Shown piece by piece: positions 53,252 through 63,212 of a stretch of DNA of 64,000 bases. Origin of the DNA: Streptomyces armeniacus (lineage in GTDB: Bacteria; Actinomycetota; Actinomycetes; Streptomycetales; Streptomycetaceae); the NCBI RefSeq assembly GCF_003355155.1, contig NZ_CP031320.1, positions 3,091,367 to 3,155,366 on the forward strand. Direction: 5' to 3'. The position numbers and the translations under genes are program-made. Position 1 is the stretch's first letter. Each line of letters begins with the position of its first letter. The notes under the pieces were generated by a model that was not told the origin of the DNA, did not search any database, and was given only the letters and a program-made list of their open reading frames with translations.

Positions 53252-55201
53252 TCAGCCCCACAGCGCGTAGTTCCCGGCGAGCATCAGGACGATCACCGCG
53301 GCGAAGCCCGTCAGGGAGTAGTGCAGTCGCGAGACCCAGCCCCACCAGCGGCGGTGGTAGGCCAGCACGGCGCAGCACAGCATCGCGGCGGTGGCCACGC
53401 CGGAGGCGGCGAGCAGCGTCGGTACGGCGGTCAGCAGGGGCGAGTCGCCCAGGAACACCGTCTGGTTCATCACGTTGGAGTCCGCCACCAGCAGCGCGAA
53501 GCAGGTCGCCACGCCGCCCAGCAGCAGGCTGTTGGCCCAGGCCAGCAGGCGGGCCGCGCGCGGTCCGGGGCGCGGGTCGCGGGAGCGGCGCACCAGCGCG
53601 ATGATCGGCCAGCAGATCATGGTCAGCGAGATCAGGGCGAGCCCGCCGATGAGCAGCTGCATGTGGAGCTTCGGCGACTCGTACCAGGCGACCTTGGTGA
53701 AGGCGACCGTGGTGTCGGTGCTCACCGTGAGCCGGCCGTCCTCGAAGGCGATCCGGGTGTCGCCGTCGACCTCCTGGAACAGGCCCCGTTCGATCTGCCG
53801 CCACTTCTGCTCGGTGACGTCCGGGTCGGCGCTGAGCGGGCCGTTGGTGGTCAGCACGCCGTCGTCGCCCGCCGAGACCTCGATCGAGCCGGTCAGCGCG
53901 GAGGCGCGGGTGAAGTCGGAGTGGCTGGTGCGGTTGGCGCGGTAACTGCCCTCGTACTGGCCGATGTCCTCCTGGAGGGTCGACTTCGAGGTGCCCTCGG
54001 CCTTCCCGCCGTAGACGTGGTCGGCGGCCAGCTCCGCGACCTCGTCGGCGGCCAGGGCGGCCTTGCCGGTGTCGCCGTCGCCGTTGTAACTGACGTACAC
54101 GCCGAGGTTCTTGTCCGGGAACAGCGCCATGTTGGTGTGGAAGCCCGGGATGTCGCCGTCCTTGACCAGGTAGCGGTGCTCGTCGTGCCGGCGCTCCTCC
54201 AGCATGTACGCCATGCCGGGGAGCCGCTTGTCGTTGCCGTACTGCCGCTTCTCCAGGACCTTCGCGGCCTTCTCGCCGAGCACTCGCTTGTCCGCCAGCC
54301 GGCCTTCGCTGAGCAGAGCGCGCATCAGCCGGCCCATGTCGGTGGCGGTGGAGACGGCGGCGGCTCCCGTCGGGGTCCACGCGCCGTACTGCCCCTTCGC
54401 GGTCTCCTGGCCGCCGTCGGACGGCCGGTGCCCGCGCGCGAGCGCCTCCTCCACCTGCTTCGGGTGCGGCTGGTCCAGGGTCGTACGGGACATGCCGAGC
54501 GGGTCGAAGATCTGCTGCTGGACGTACTCCTCGAAGGGCTTCCCGGTGACCTGCTCCACCACGTAACCGGCGAGTGCCACGCCGTAGTTGTCGTAGGCGG
54601 CGGCCTCACCGGGCTCGCGTACCCGTTCCGGCTGGTTGTCCTCCAGGCTCTCGCCCAGGTCCCCGGCGTCCTCCGGGTCCTCGCTGGCCGTGCCGACGAT
54701 GCTGAAGTCGAAACCGGCGGTGTGGGTCAGCAGATGGTGGGGTGTGACCGGTTTGCCCGGGTATTTGTCTTTGATCTGGAAGGTCTTCAGATACTTGTTG
54801 ACGTCGGCACGCAGATCCACCTTCCCGTCCTCGACGAGCTGGAGCACGGCGATGGCGGTGAGGACCTTGGTGACCGAGCCCATGAAGAAGCCCGTACGCT
54901 CCGGATCCACCCGCTGCTTCTTCCGGTCCGCGTCCGGCACGCCGTAACCCCGCGCCATCAGCTGCTTGTCACGGGACACCACGGAGACGGCGGCGCCGGG
55001 GATGTCGTACTCGTCCAGCTGCTTCTTCAGCAGTCTGTCCAGACTCGCGCCCAACTCGTCCGGCCCGGAGGGGGCGTTCGGCACCCGATGAGGCGACGCC
55101 TGGTGTGCCGGCGTCGCGGAGGCCGGGGTGAGTCCACCCAGCAGCACCAGGGCGAAACCGAGTACCAGGGTCATCGGGGCAAGGACCCGTCGGGCTGTCA
55201 T
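53252..55201 (-). CDS. Serine beta-lactamase-fold hydrolase with C-terminal membrane domain
   Basis: A 649-aa exported protein. Signal peptide (LAPMTLVLGFALVLLGGLTP, cleavage near SATPA at residues 28-32). The class C-like hydrolase domain (about 45-400) has SVTK with Ser109 and Lys112, YDNYG as the Tyr motif, and DIPGFHTN. After a beta-rich linker four membrane helices follow (about 525-648). Such proteins are D-aminopeptidase or esterase-like rather than true beta-lactamases. ATG at 55201 has GAAGGAG upstream. Divergent from a two-component system that may control it. Confidence 0.88.
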   Translation of the reverse strand: MTARRVLAPMTLVLGFALVLLGGLTPASATPAHQASPHRVPNAPSGPDELGASLDRLLKKQLDEYDIPGAAVSVVSRDKQLMARGYGVPDADRKKQRVDPERTGFFMGSVTKVLTAIAVLQLVEDGKVDLRADVNKYLKTFQIKDKYPGKPVTPHHLLTHTAGFDFSIVGTASEDPEDAGDLGESLEDNQPERVREPGEAAAYDNYGVALAGYVVEQVTGKPFEEYVQQQIFDPLGMSRTTLDQPHPKQVEEALARGHRPSDGGQETAKGQYGAWTPTGAAAVSTATDMGRLMRALLSEGRLADKRVLGEKAAKVLEKRQYGNDKRLPGMAYMLEERRHDEHRYLVKDGDIPGFHTNMALFPDKNLGVYVSYNGDGDTGKAALAADEVAELAADHVYGGKAEGTSKSTLQEDIGQYEGSYRANRTSHSDFTRASALTGSIEVSAGDDGVLTTNGPLSADPDVTEQKWRQIERGLFQEVDGDTRIAFEDGRLTVSTDTTVAFTKVAWYESPKLHMQLLIGGLALISLTMICWPIIALVRRSRDPRPGPRAARLLAWANSLLLGGVATCFALLVADSNVMNQTVFLGDSPLLTAVPTLLAASGVATAAMLCCAVLAYHRRWWGWVSRLHYSLTGFAAVIVLMLAGNYALWG

Positions 55202-55410
55202 CTGATGGCTCCTTCGGCCGCACACAGGAAGATCCGATGACGGCAAGTCAACTATGCCCGGGCGGTACTTGCCATGGCCTTTAGTAGTCTCCGGAGGGTA
55301 CTTAACTGCACCCTGGGAGACGCCACGGAGGTCCAATGAGAATTCTCGCTCCCGGCCCCAGACTGGGATGCACGCAGCGGTACGCAGCCGCCGGATGAGG
55401 GGAACACGGG

Positions 55411-56730
55411 ATGAGCATCGTCAGCACCGACCAGCAGGGCGGCCCGGGGGGCAGCCGGAAAGACGATCTGCGGCCCTCGAGCGCCTTCCGGGCGATGGGG
55501 CGTACGCTCGCGCTCCTCGCGTTCGCCCCGGTCGAGGTGCTGCTCTTCAGCATCCTGGTGGCCGTCATCTCGCTGCTGAGCGTCGGCCTCGGCGTCTTCC
55601 TCGTGCCGGCCGTGGTGATCGCCGTACGCGGGGCGATGAACATCCAACGCCGCTGCGCCCGTGACTGGTCGGGCGTCGAGATCGGCGACCCGTACCTTCC
55701 CGCCCGTGACACCGAGCCCGGCGCGAAGGGCTGGCTGCAGCGCACCATGGGCATCCTGAGCGACCCGGCCACCTGGCGCGACCTGCTGTGGATGCTGGTG
55801 AACCCGGTGGTGGGCGTGCTGATCCTGGTGCTGCCGCTGACCTTCTTCGCCTACGGCCTCTTCGGCCTCGCGATGCCCTTCCTGTGGGAGCCGATCGTGG
55901 ACGCGGGCGGCAACGACTGGTACGTGCTGGTGAACGTCAACAACAGCGGCACCGCGCTGACCGCCGCCGTCCTCGGCACCCCGTTCATCCTCATCGGGTA
56001 CCTGATGGGCCCGGCCATGCTGCGGGTGCACGCACGGTTCGCGCGCAGCCTGCTCGGCCCCACCGAGATGGCCCGCAAGGTGCACCACCTCACCGCCACC
56101 CGCAGCGACGCCGTGAACTCCAGCGCCGCCGAGCTGCGCCGCATCGAGCGGGACCTGCACGACGGCGCGCAGGCCCGGCTGGTCGCGATGGGCATGAACC
56201 TGGGCGTCGCCGAGCGGCTGCTCAGCAAGGACCCGGAGGCCGCCCGTACGATCCTCGCCGACACCCGCACCGCCTCCGCGAAGGCGCTGAACGAGCTGCG
56301 CGACCTGGTACGGGGCATCCACCCGCCGGTGCTGGCGGACCGCGGCCTGGCCGACGCCGTACGCGCCCTCGGGATGGACAGCCCGCTCCAGGTCGAGGTG
56401 ACCGCCGACCTGCTGGGCCGGCCGGAGGCGCCGGTGGAGTCCGCGATGTACTTCGCCATCTCCGAGTCGCTGACCAACGCGGCCAAGCACGGCGCCTGCC
56501 GGAACGTGAAGGTCGACCTCTGGTACTCCGACGGCATGCTGCGCGCCCAGGTGACGGACGACGGTGACGGCGGCGCGGACCCCATGAAGGGCACCGGGCT
56601 GCGCGGCCTGGAGCGGCGCCTTGCTACCTTCGATGGCGCGCTGGCTCTCACCAGCCCGGTCGGGGGCCCGACAACACTCACCATGGAGCTGCCTTGCGTG
56701 CTGTCCTCGCCGAAGACCAGTTTCTCCTGA
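55411..56730 (+). CDS. Sensor histidine kinase (NarL/HisKA_3 type)
   Basis: A 439-aa kinase. Four membrane segments within residues 30-200, in the arrangement of the actinobacterial membrane sensor domain, then the HisKA_3 dimerisation box ELRRIERDLHDGAQARLV with phospho-acceptor His250, and an ATPase domain with SESLTNAAKHG (N box) and TGLRGLERRL (G box). There is no sizeable outer loop, so it may sense membrane state. The 3' end overlaps the response-regulator start by 37 bases. The divergent hydrolase and the peptide exporter beyond are possible targets. Confidence 0.92.
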   Translation: MSIVSTDQQGGPGGSRKDDLRPSSAFRAMGRTLALLAFAPVEVLLFSILVAVISLLSVGLGVFLVPAVVIAVRGAMNIQRRCARDWSGVEIGDPYLPARDTEPGAKGWLQRTMGILSDPATWRDLLWMLVNPVVGVLILVLPLTFFAYGLFGLAMPFLWEPIVDAGGNDWYVLVNVNNSGTALTAAVLGTPFILIGYLMGPAMLRVHARFARSLLGPTEMARKVHHLTATRSDAVNSSAAELRRIERDLHDGAQARLVAMGMNLGVAERLLSKDPEAARTILADTRTASAKALNELRDLVRGIHPPVLADRGLADAVRALGMDSPLQVEVTADLLGRPEAPVESAMYFAISESLTNAAKHGACRNVKVDLWYSDGMLRAQVTDDGDGGADPMKGTGLRGLERRLATFDGALALTSPVGGPTTLTMELPCVLSSPKTSFS

Positions 56731-57362
56731 GAGACGGTCTCATCCGGATGCTCCAGGCGTACGACTTCGAGATCGCCGCAGCGGTGGACAACGGCCCGGA
56801 CCTGCTCCGGGCCCTCGTCGCGGAGCGTCCCGACGTGGCGGTGGTGGACGTACGCCTTCCCCCGACGTTCACCGACGAGGGCCTCCAGGCGGCGCTGCAG
56901 GCCCGCCGGGAGCTCTCGGGGCTTCCGGTGCTGGTGCTGTCGCAGTACGTGGAGCAGCTGTACGCCAAGGAGCTGCTGGCCGACGGGAACGGCGGGATCG
57001 GCTACCTGCTCAAGGACCGGGTGTTCGACCCGGACGAGTTCATCGACGCGGTGCACCGCGTCGCGCGCGGCGGCACCGCGATGGACCCCGAGGTGATCTC
57101 GCGGCTGTTCAGCGGCGGCAGTACGGCGCGGGAGCGCACCATCAGCCGGCTGACCGCCCGGGAGCTGGAGGTGCTAGAGGTGATGGCCGAGGGCCGGTCC
57201 AACGCCGCGATCGCGGAACGGCTGGTGATCACCGAGCGCGCCGTCATCAAGCACACCTCGAACATCTTCACCAAGCTCGACCTCCCCACCTCGGACGACG
57301 ACAACCGGCGGGTGCGCGCCGTGCTGACGTACCTCAAGGACTCCGAGGGCGCCGCCGAGTAG
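56694..57362 (+). CDS. Response regulator (NarL/FixJ family)
   Basis: A 222-aa regulator: receiver domain (about 1-125) with VLAEDQFLLRDG, phospho-acceptor Asp52 (VVDVRLPP) and GYLLKDR; LuxR-type HTH (about 155-215) with LTARELEVLEVMAEGRSNAA. The TTG at 56694 is chosen because it gives the normal N-terminus MRAVLAEDQF inside the kinase gene. It partners the upstream kinase. Its stop lies six bases from the stop of the convergent ABC transporter gene, so no classical terminator separates them. Confidence 0.92.
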   Translation: MRAVLAEDQFLLRDGLIRMLQAYDFEIAAAVDNGPDLLRALVAERPDVAVVDVRLPPTFTDEGLQAALQARRELSGLPVLVLSQYVEQLYAKELLADGNGGIGYLLKDRVFDPDEFIDAVHRVARGGTAMDPEVISRLFSGGSTARERTISRLTARELEVLEVMAEGRSNAAIAERLVITERAVIKHTSNIFTKLDLPTSDDDNRRVRAVLTYLKDSEGAAE

Positions 57363-57368
57363 AGGCGG

Positions 57369-60110
57369 TCACTCCAGCTGGCGGCGTACGAGTTCCTGCA
57401 GCGGGCCGCCCGGATCGCCCAGGAGAGCCGCGGGCGGGCCCTGCTGCACGATGCGGCCCGCGTCCAGGACGATCAGCCGGTCCGCGTCCATGACCGTGGA
57501 CAGCCGGTGTGCGATGACGATGCGGGTGGCGTCGAGCGCGCGGGTCGATTCGATGATCCTGCGCTGTGCGGTGTTGTCCAGCGCGCTGGTGGCCTCGTCG
57601 AGGAAGAGGATCCTCGGGCGGCGGACGAGCGCCTGTGCGATCAGGAGCCGCTGCCGCTGGCCGCCGGAGATCGTGTCGCCCCCGGAGACCACGGTGTGCA
57701 GGCCCATCGGCATGCGCTGCACGTCCTCGGCGAGGCCGGCCCACTCCAGCGCCTGCCACACCTCCTCCTCGCTGAAGTCCTCGGCGCCGCGGACGCACTC
57801 CAGCACCGAACCCGTCAGCGGCCGCGCGTGCTGGAGGACGACGCCGCAGCGGCGGCGGACGGCGGCCTGGTCGAGTGCGGCGAGGTCCTGGCCGTCGTAG
57901 AGAACGTCGCCGCGCAGGGGCGTCTCGAAGCCGATCAGCAGCCGGAGCAGGGTGGACTTGCCGCAGCCGCTGGGGCCGACGACGGCGACGAACTCTCCGG
58001 GGCGTACGGAGAGATCGATGCCGTCCAGTACCAGCGGACCGTACTCGGTGTAGCGGAAGGACAGCCCCCGGGCCTGGAGGGCGCCGGTCAGCGGGCCGGG
58101 CTGCACGTTGTCCTCGGCCACCTCCGGTGCCTCGCGCAGCACCGGGCGGATCTGCTCGAACAGCGGAATCGCGGCGGTCGCCGAGATCAGGGCGCCGGTC
58201 AGCTGGGTGGCTGAGGTGAGGAGCATGGTCAGGGCGGTGCTGAAGGTGAGGAAGGCGGCGGGGGAGAGGGTGTCCCGCGCCGGCCCGGCGAGCAGCATGA
58301 ACAGCAGGAGTGAGGAGAGCGGCAGATAGACGGCGTTGAGAACGGTCGTCGCGTTCCTGATCCGCCCGGCCCGCCGCTCCAGTTCGCGGCTGCGCGCGAA
58401 CTCCCGCGCCCAGGCGGCGTAGGCGAAGCTCTCCGCCCCGGCGACGCGCAGTTTCGGCAGCCCGCGCAGCGTCTGGTACGCCTGGTTGTTCAGCTTGTTG
58501 GTCAGCGCGACGAGCTGCCGCTGCCAGTGCAGCTCACGCAGCCCCAGTAGGGCGAACAGCCCCGCGACCACCGCCAGCACTCCGAGGGCCCCCAGCGCCA
58601 GCGGCACGCTGTGCAGGAGCAGCAGGAGCAGGTTGACCGCGCCCATGGTGCCCGACTGCAGCACCACCGGACCGACCCCGGCCAGCAGTCGCCGCATCGC
58701 GGTGACCCCCATTGCGGCACTGGCGAGTTCGCCGGTGGAGCGCCCGGCGAAGAAGCGGGTCGGCAGCCGCAGCAGCCGGTCCCAGACGGCGGGCTGCAGC
58801 GTTGCCTCCATCCTGCCCTCCAGCCGGAGCAGGGTGAGATTCTGCAGCAGTCCGAAGGCCGCGCCGACCACGGCGGCCGCGATGACGGCGACGGCGAACA
58901 GCACGATCAGGTCGTCGCGCGCGGCCGGCACGTACTCCCCGAGCACCTGTCCCGTCGCCACCGGTACCAGCGCCCCCAGCGCGACGGTGACCAGTCCGGC
59001 CAGCAGCAGCGTACGCAGGTCGCCGCGGGAGCCGCGCAGGCTGAACGCGAGCAGCCGCAGCGGGGTGAGGGGCCGGTCGGGCAGGGGGCGGTAGAACATC
59101 ACGGCGCGGGGTGCGTACTGGGCGGCGGTCTCCGCGCGCACGCGCACCCGGCGGCCCGCCGCGTTCACCGCCACGTAGCCGCCGCGCCGCCACAGCAGCG
59201 CCACCGGCGCGCTGCTGGCGGCACGGTGGCCGGCCAGTGGCCCGCAGTTGGTGCGCCACCAGCTCCCGGTGAGCCGCACCGCGCGCGTACGCAGGCGGGC
59301 GGCGGCGGCGATCCGCTCGACGGGGTCCACGCGTTCACCGCCCGGGGGTATCGCACTGCGCGCGGGCAGCGTGGCTCCCGCCGCTTCGGCGACCAGCCGG
59401 CAGACCGCGTAGGTCGCGTCGTCGCCGTGCTCGCGGGGGCCGCGCCCGTAGTCCGTCCCGATCGAGGCCAGCAGCGTCTGGTCGGCCTGCACGCGTACGG
59501 ACTCACCGGCCCGGATGCCCGCGGCCGTACGCTCCTGGTGCGCCCGTTCGGCCTCCTCGATCCACCGGTCCACCGCGGACAGCAACCGGAACTGCTGCGC
59601 GACGAGCGCCCGCCACATCTCGCCGTCGACCAGCAGCGCCCCGGGCCCCTGCCGTACGCTCCCCGGCGGCACGTCCATCCACAGCACTCCGGGGTCCTCG
59701 TCCGCCGCTCGGTCGCCCAGCGGGGTCTCGAAGAGCACCCCGAGGCCGCGCCCGATGCCGAGCGCGAAGGCTTCCTCCGTACGGCCGGGGTTCCCGTCGC
59801 CGGGTTCCTCCCGCTGGTGCAGCCCCTGGAGCGGTATCCGGCGCAGCGCACAGCTCTCGGCGGGGCGTGCGGTGAGGGTGTGCCGGGTGCCGTCGACCGG
59901 CCCGAGCAGCAGGGTGCCCGCCGTCGCCCGGCCGAGGAACTGCCAGGGGCCGTCCGCCTGCTGGTCCACCGCGAAGAGGTCCAGCGCCCCGCTGGTGACC
60001 AGCCACAGCACCTGAGGTCCCGCCAGGTCGAGGCCTCCGGGGCCGTCGGGTGCGACGGCCTCGCCGAGGCAGCCGAGTACCGCGGCGACGGGGTCGGTGC
60101 CGTCGGCCAT
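57369..60110 (-). CDS. NHLM-type peptide exporter, ATP-binding/permease subunit without peptidase
   Basis: A 913-aa half-transporter-like protein. The first 330 residues form a regulatory-like domain (cyclic-nucleotide-binding-like strands followed by helices) with no C39 peptidase. Then six membrane helices (about 370-650) and an ATPase with Walker A GPSGCGKST, signature ISGGQRQRLLIAQAL, LFLDEATSALD and IAHRLST. This is the second ABC protein of NHLM bacteriocin-export systems. It lies one base after the peptidase-containing transporter and likely forms a heterodimer or a parallel pump with it. Confidence 0.9.
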   Translation of the reverse strand: MADGTDPVAAVLGCLGEAVAPDGPGGLDLAGPQVLWLVTSGALDLFAVDQQADGPWQFLGRATAGTLLLGPVDGTRHTLTARPAESCALRRIPLQGLHQREEPGDGNPGRTEEAFALGIGRGLGVLFETPLGDRAADEDPGVLWMDVPPGSVRQGPGALLVDGEMWRALVAQQFRLLSAVDRWIEEAERAHQERTAAGIRAGESVRVQADQTLLASIGTDYGRGPREHGDDATYAVCRLVAEAAGATLPARSAIPPGGERVDPVERIAAAARLRTRAVRLTGSWWRTNCGPLAGHRAASSAPVALLWRRGGYVAVNAAGRRVRVRAETAAQYAPRAVMFYRPLPDRPLTPLRLLAFSLRGSRGDLRTLLLAGLVTVALGALVPVATGQVLGEYVPAARDDLIVLFAVAVIAAAVVGAAFGLLQNLTLLRLEGRMEATLQPAVWDRLLRLPTRFFAGRSTGELASAAMGVTAMRRLLAGVGPVVLQSGTMGAVNLLLLLLHSVPLALGALGVLAVVAGLFALLGLRELHWQRQLVALTNKLNNQAYQTLRGLPKLRVAGAESFAYAAWAREFARSRELERRAGRIRNATTVLNAVYLPLSSLLLFMLLAGPARDTLSPAAFLTFSTALTMLLTSATQLTGALISATAAIPLFEQIRPVLREAPEVAEDNVQPGPLTGALQARGLSFRYTEYGPLVLDGIDLSVRPGEFVAVVGPSGCGKSTLLRLLIGFETPLRGDVLYDGQDLAALDQAAVRRRCGVVLQHARPLTGSVLECVRGAEDFSEEEVWQALEWAGLAEDVQRMPMGLHTVVSGGDTISGGQRQRLLIAQALVRRPRILFLDEATSALDNTAQRRIIESTRALDATRIVIAHRLSTVMDADRLIVLDAGRIVQQGPPAALLGDPGGPLQELVRRQLE

Positions 60111-60111
60111 C

Positions 60112-62349
60112 TCAGCGCTCCCGGACCAGCTCGGCGTACGCCCCGCCCGCGGCGAGCAGCTCCGTGTGCGTCCCGGACTCCACGACCGTCCCCTCCCGCA
60201 GCACGAGGATCTCGTCGCTGTCCCGCACCGTGCTCAGCCGGTGCGCGATCACCACCCGGGCGCAGCCGCGCCGCCGCAGGTTGTCGATCACCCGCTCCTC
60301 CGTGCGGGCGTCGAGCGCGCTGGTCACCTCGTCGAGGACGAGCAGGCTCGGGCGGCGTACCAGCGCGCGGGCGATCTCCAGCCGCTGCCGCTGCCCGCCG
60401 GAGAAGTTGCGCCCGTCCTGCTCGACCCGCCCGTGGATGCCGCCGGGGCGGCGGGCGATCACGTCCTCGTACAGCTCGGCGTCGCGCAGCGCCTCGACGA
60501 CCGCCGCGTCGGGCACCGAGGGGTCCCACAGCGTGACGTTGTCGCGTACGGTCCCCTCGAAGAGGAAGATCTCCTGGTCCACGAAGGAGACGGAGGCGGC
60601 GAGCGCACCGCGCGGGATGTCCTCCAGCCGCCGGCCGTCGATCCGTACCGCCCCCGACCAGGGCCGGTAGAGGCCGGAGAGCAGCCGGGAGACCGTGGAC
60701 TTGCCACTTCCGGAGCCGCCCACGAGCGCGACCTGCCGGCCGGGGCGGACGGTGAGCGAGAACCCCTCGAGGAGAGGCGCGTCGAGCGGGCTGTAGCCGA
60801 ACGTGACGTCGTCGAGCTCGACATGTCCGCTGAGCCGGCGGGTCTCGGCGCCGTCCGCGGTGCCCCCGTGCCCGGCGGCGCCCTCAAGGGCGGGAAGCTC
60901 CGCCGGGTATCTCTCGACGTCCTCCAGCCGCGCCATGTCGGCGGCCAGGTCCTGCGCCTTCTCCGCCACCGAGTTGAGCCGTACCAGCGGCGCGCTGAAC
61001 CGGACCACCAGGGCCTGGAAGGCGACCAGCAGGCCGACGGACAGCGCCCCCGACACCGCCCGCAGCCCGCCGAGCCACAGGATCAGCGCGCTGTTCAGCG
61101 TGGCCAGCGCGGGCGCCGTCACCGCCAGCCAGGCACCGGGCACCCCGAGCCGCTGCTGCTCCTCCAGCGTGGTGGCGTGCTGTCCGGCCCAGCGGCGGAA
61201 GTAGCCGTCCTCACCACCGGTGGCCTTCAGGGGCTCGATCAACTGGAGCCCGGTGTACGAGGTGTTGGTCAGCCGGGCGATGTCGGTGCGCAGCTTCCGG
61301 GTCCGGGTGGCCCGTAGCCGTACGACGATCCGCAGCACGACCAGGTTCAGCAGCGCCACGCCCACACCGACCAGGGTGAGTTGCGGATCGTACGTCCACA
61401 TCAGTGCCGCGTAGAGCAGCACCACGGCCCCGTCCACGGCCGCGGCCGTCAGATCGCGGGCCAGCGTCTCGGCCACCGCGTCGTTCGACTGGAGGCGCTG
61501 TACCAGGTCGGCGGGCGAGCGCTGGGTGTAGAAGGCGGCGGGCAGCCGCAGCAGGTGCCGCAGGAAACGGGCGCTGCCCAGAGTCGAGGAGATCAGCCGT
61601 CCGCGCAGCAGATTCGCCTGCTGGAGCCACGTCAGTACGGCCGTCACCGCCACGACCGCGCCCATCGCGGCGAAGAGCGGGCCGAGCAGCGAACTCAGCT
61701 CACGGGTCAGGAAGATGTCGATGTAGGTCCGGGTGAGCGCGGGCACCGCGGCGCCCGTCACGACCAGCAGCAGGCTCGTCAGCAGCGCGGCGAGTATCGT
61801 CCCGGTGGTGCCGCGCAGCCGCGCGGGGAGGGCGCTGAACGCGTGCCGGCGGCTGCCGCCGGGCCGGAACCCCTCACCGGGCTCCAGCACCAGCACCACC
61901 CCGGTGAACGCGGCGTCGAACTCCTCGGCGGGCACGAAACGGCGGCCCTTGTCGGGGTCGTTGAGACGCACACCGCGGCGGCCGAGCACGCCGAACTCGC
62001 GAACCGGACCCTCGTACACCACGTAGTGGTTGAACTCCCAGAACAGGATCGCGGGCCCGCCGACCTGGGTCAGCGCCCCGGTCTCCATCTGCATCCCCTT
62101 GGCGGTCAGCCCGTAACTGCGGGCCGCCTTGAGGATGTTGCTCGCCCGCGAGCCGTCGCGTGAGACGCCGCAGGCGACGCGGAGCTCCTCCAGCGGCACC
62201 TGCCGGCCGTGGTGGGCGAGCACCATGGCCAGTGCGGCGGCGCCGCACTCCAGGGCCTCCATCTGCAGGACGGTGGGGGTGCGGACCCGCGTGGCGGGCC
62301 TCGCCTTCGCGCGCCCGCGGGCACGCGCGGCGCGGTGCGTCGCGGTCAC
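60112..62349 (-). CDS. NHLM-type ABC exporter with C39 peptidase domain
   Basis: A 745-aa SunT/LagD-like transporter. The N-terminal C39 peptidase has its Cys in MEALECGAAALAMVL (Cys35), His in NHYVVYEG and Asp in LNDPDKGRR; it cuts leaders after double glycine. Six membrane helices follow (about 190-440) and an ATPase with GGSGSGKST, FSGGQRQRLEIARAL and LVLDEVTSALD. GTG at 62349 is chosen since it overlaps the HlyD-like stop (GTGA). It should cleave and export the 64-aa precursor encoded upstream. Confidence 0.92.
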   Translation of the reverse strand: MTATHRAARARGRAKARPATRVRTPTVLQMEALECGAAALAMVLAHHGRQVPLEELRVACGVSRDGSRASNILKAARSYGLTAKGMQMETGALTQVGGPAILFWEFNHYVVYEGPVREFGVLGRRGVRLNDPDKGRRFVPAEEFDAAFTGVVLVLEPGEGFRPGGSRRHAFSALPARLRGTTGTILAALLTSLLLVVTGAAVPALTRTYIDIFLTRELSSLLGPLFAAMGAVVAVTAVLTWLQQANLLRGRLISSTLGSARFLRHLLRLPAAFYTQRSPADLVQRLQSNDAVAETLARDLTAAAVDGAVVLLYAALMWTYDPQLTLVGVGVALLNLVVLRIVVRLRATRTRKLRTDIARLTNTSYTGLQLIEPLKATGGEDGYFRRWAGQHATTLEEQQRLGVPGAWLAVTAPALATLNSALILWLGGLRAVSGALSVGLLVAFQALVVRFSAPLVRLNSVAEKAQDLAADMARLEDVERYPAELPALEGAAGHGGTADGAETRRLSGHVELDDVTFGYSPLDAPLLEGFSLTVRPGRQVALVGGSGSGKSTVSRLLSGLYRPWSGAVRIDGRRLEDIPRGALAASVSFVDQEIFLFEGTVRDNVTLWDPSVPDAAVVEALRDAELYEDVIARRPGGIHGRVEQDGRNFSGGQRQRLEIARALVRRPSLLVLDEVTSALDARTEERVIDNLRRRGCARVVIAHRLSTVRDSDEILVLREGTVVESGTHTELLAAGGAYAELVRER

Positions 62350-63161
62350 GGGATCAGCCAGTCGACCGGGCGCTGTGCGGCGAGGCGGACCGAACCGTCG
62401 GCAAGGGTCATGGAACTGAGCGGGTGAGAGCTGCCGCGCGAGGTGGACCACTCGTAGCGGCCCGTGGCGCCGGGGGACTTCCGGAGCCGTACGACCACCG
62501 GCACCGGCCGCTCGCCTCGCGTGAACTCCTCGCCGAGCTGCGCGTCCCCCAGGAACGCGGCGATCTGCTCCCGCGACTGGGGTGCCGAGCCGACGGACTC
62601 GACGGTCCCGCGCAGCACCCCGTACTGCTGCCTGGGCGCGGACTGCACGGTGAGATCCACGGCCGCGCCCTTCGGTACGGACGCGGCGGAGCCGGCGGGC
62701 ACGTACAGGATGGCGCGCAGCTCACGCGCCTTCCCCTCCTGCTCCCCGGTCCGTTCGACGGTGGCGACGTGGCTGCCGGTCGAGACGATGGTCCCGAGCC
62801 CGGCGCGCAGCGAGCTGACCCGCCCCGCGTCGAGCGCGCGGACGGCGCGGTCGCCGTCTCGGGTGCGGACGCGGACGAGCGCCGCCCCGGCCTTCACGAA
62901 CCGGCCCTCCCGCGCGTACACCTTGGTGACCTGCCCGCCCACCGGGCTCTGTACGGTGTGACTCCCCTGCCCGTACGTCAGGATGCCCGGCGCGTCGACC
63001 CTCCCGGAGACGCTGCCGGTCACGGCCCAGGCGCCGCCACCACCGACGATCAGCAGGACGACGACGAGCACGAGCAGCCCCTGGGGGCGCGCGTACCGTA
63101 CCGGCAGCTCCAGCTCATCGGGCAGCTGCTGCCTGGCCAGAGCCTGTCGGCGGAACTGCAC
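62346..63161 (-). CDS. HlyD-like secretion protein of the NHLM export system
   Basis: A 271-aa membrane-fusion-type protein: one N-terminal helix (GLLVLVVVLLIVGGGGAWAV), then a barrel-sandwich with split biotinyl-lipoyl-like halves (GILTYGQGSHTVQSPVGGQV and KVYAREGRFVKAGAALVRV) and a beta-barrel. Short for the family, with no long coiled coil, as expected in a Gram-positive that has no outer membrane to span. It overlaps the peptidase-transporter gene by four bases. Confidence 0.88.
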   Translation of the reverse strand: MQFRRQALARQQLPDELELPVRYARPQGLLVLVVVLLIVGGGGAWAVTGSVSGRVDAPGILTYGQGSHTVQSPVGGQVTKVYAREGRFVKAGAALVRVRTRDGDRAVRALDAGRVSSLRAGLGTIVSTGSHVATVERTGEQEGKARELRAILYVPAGSAASVPKGAAVDLTVQSAPRQQYGVLRGTVESVGSAPQSREQIAAFLGDAQLGEEFTRGERPVPVVVRLRKSPGATGRYEWSTSRGSSHPLSSMTLADGSVRLAAQRPVDWLIP

Positions 63162-63212
63162 GTCGTCGTCCTAGGTGGTTCGGGCGGCGCCTGGGCCGCT
63201 GTCAGCCGATGC

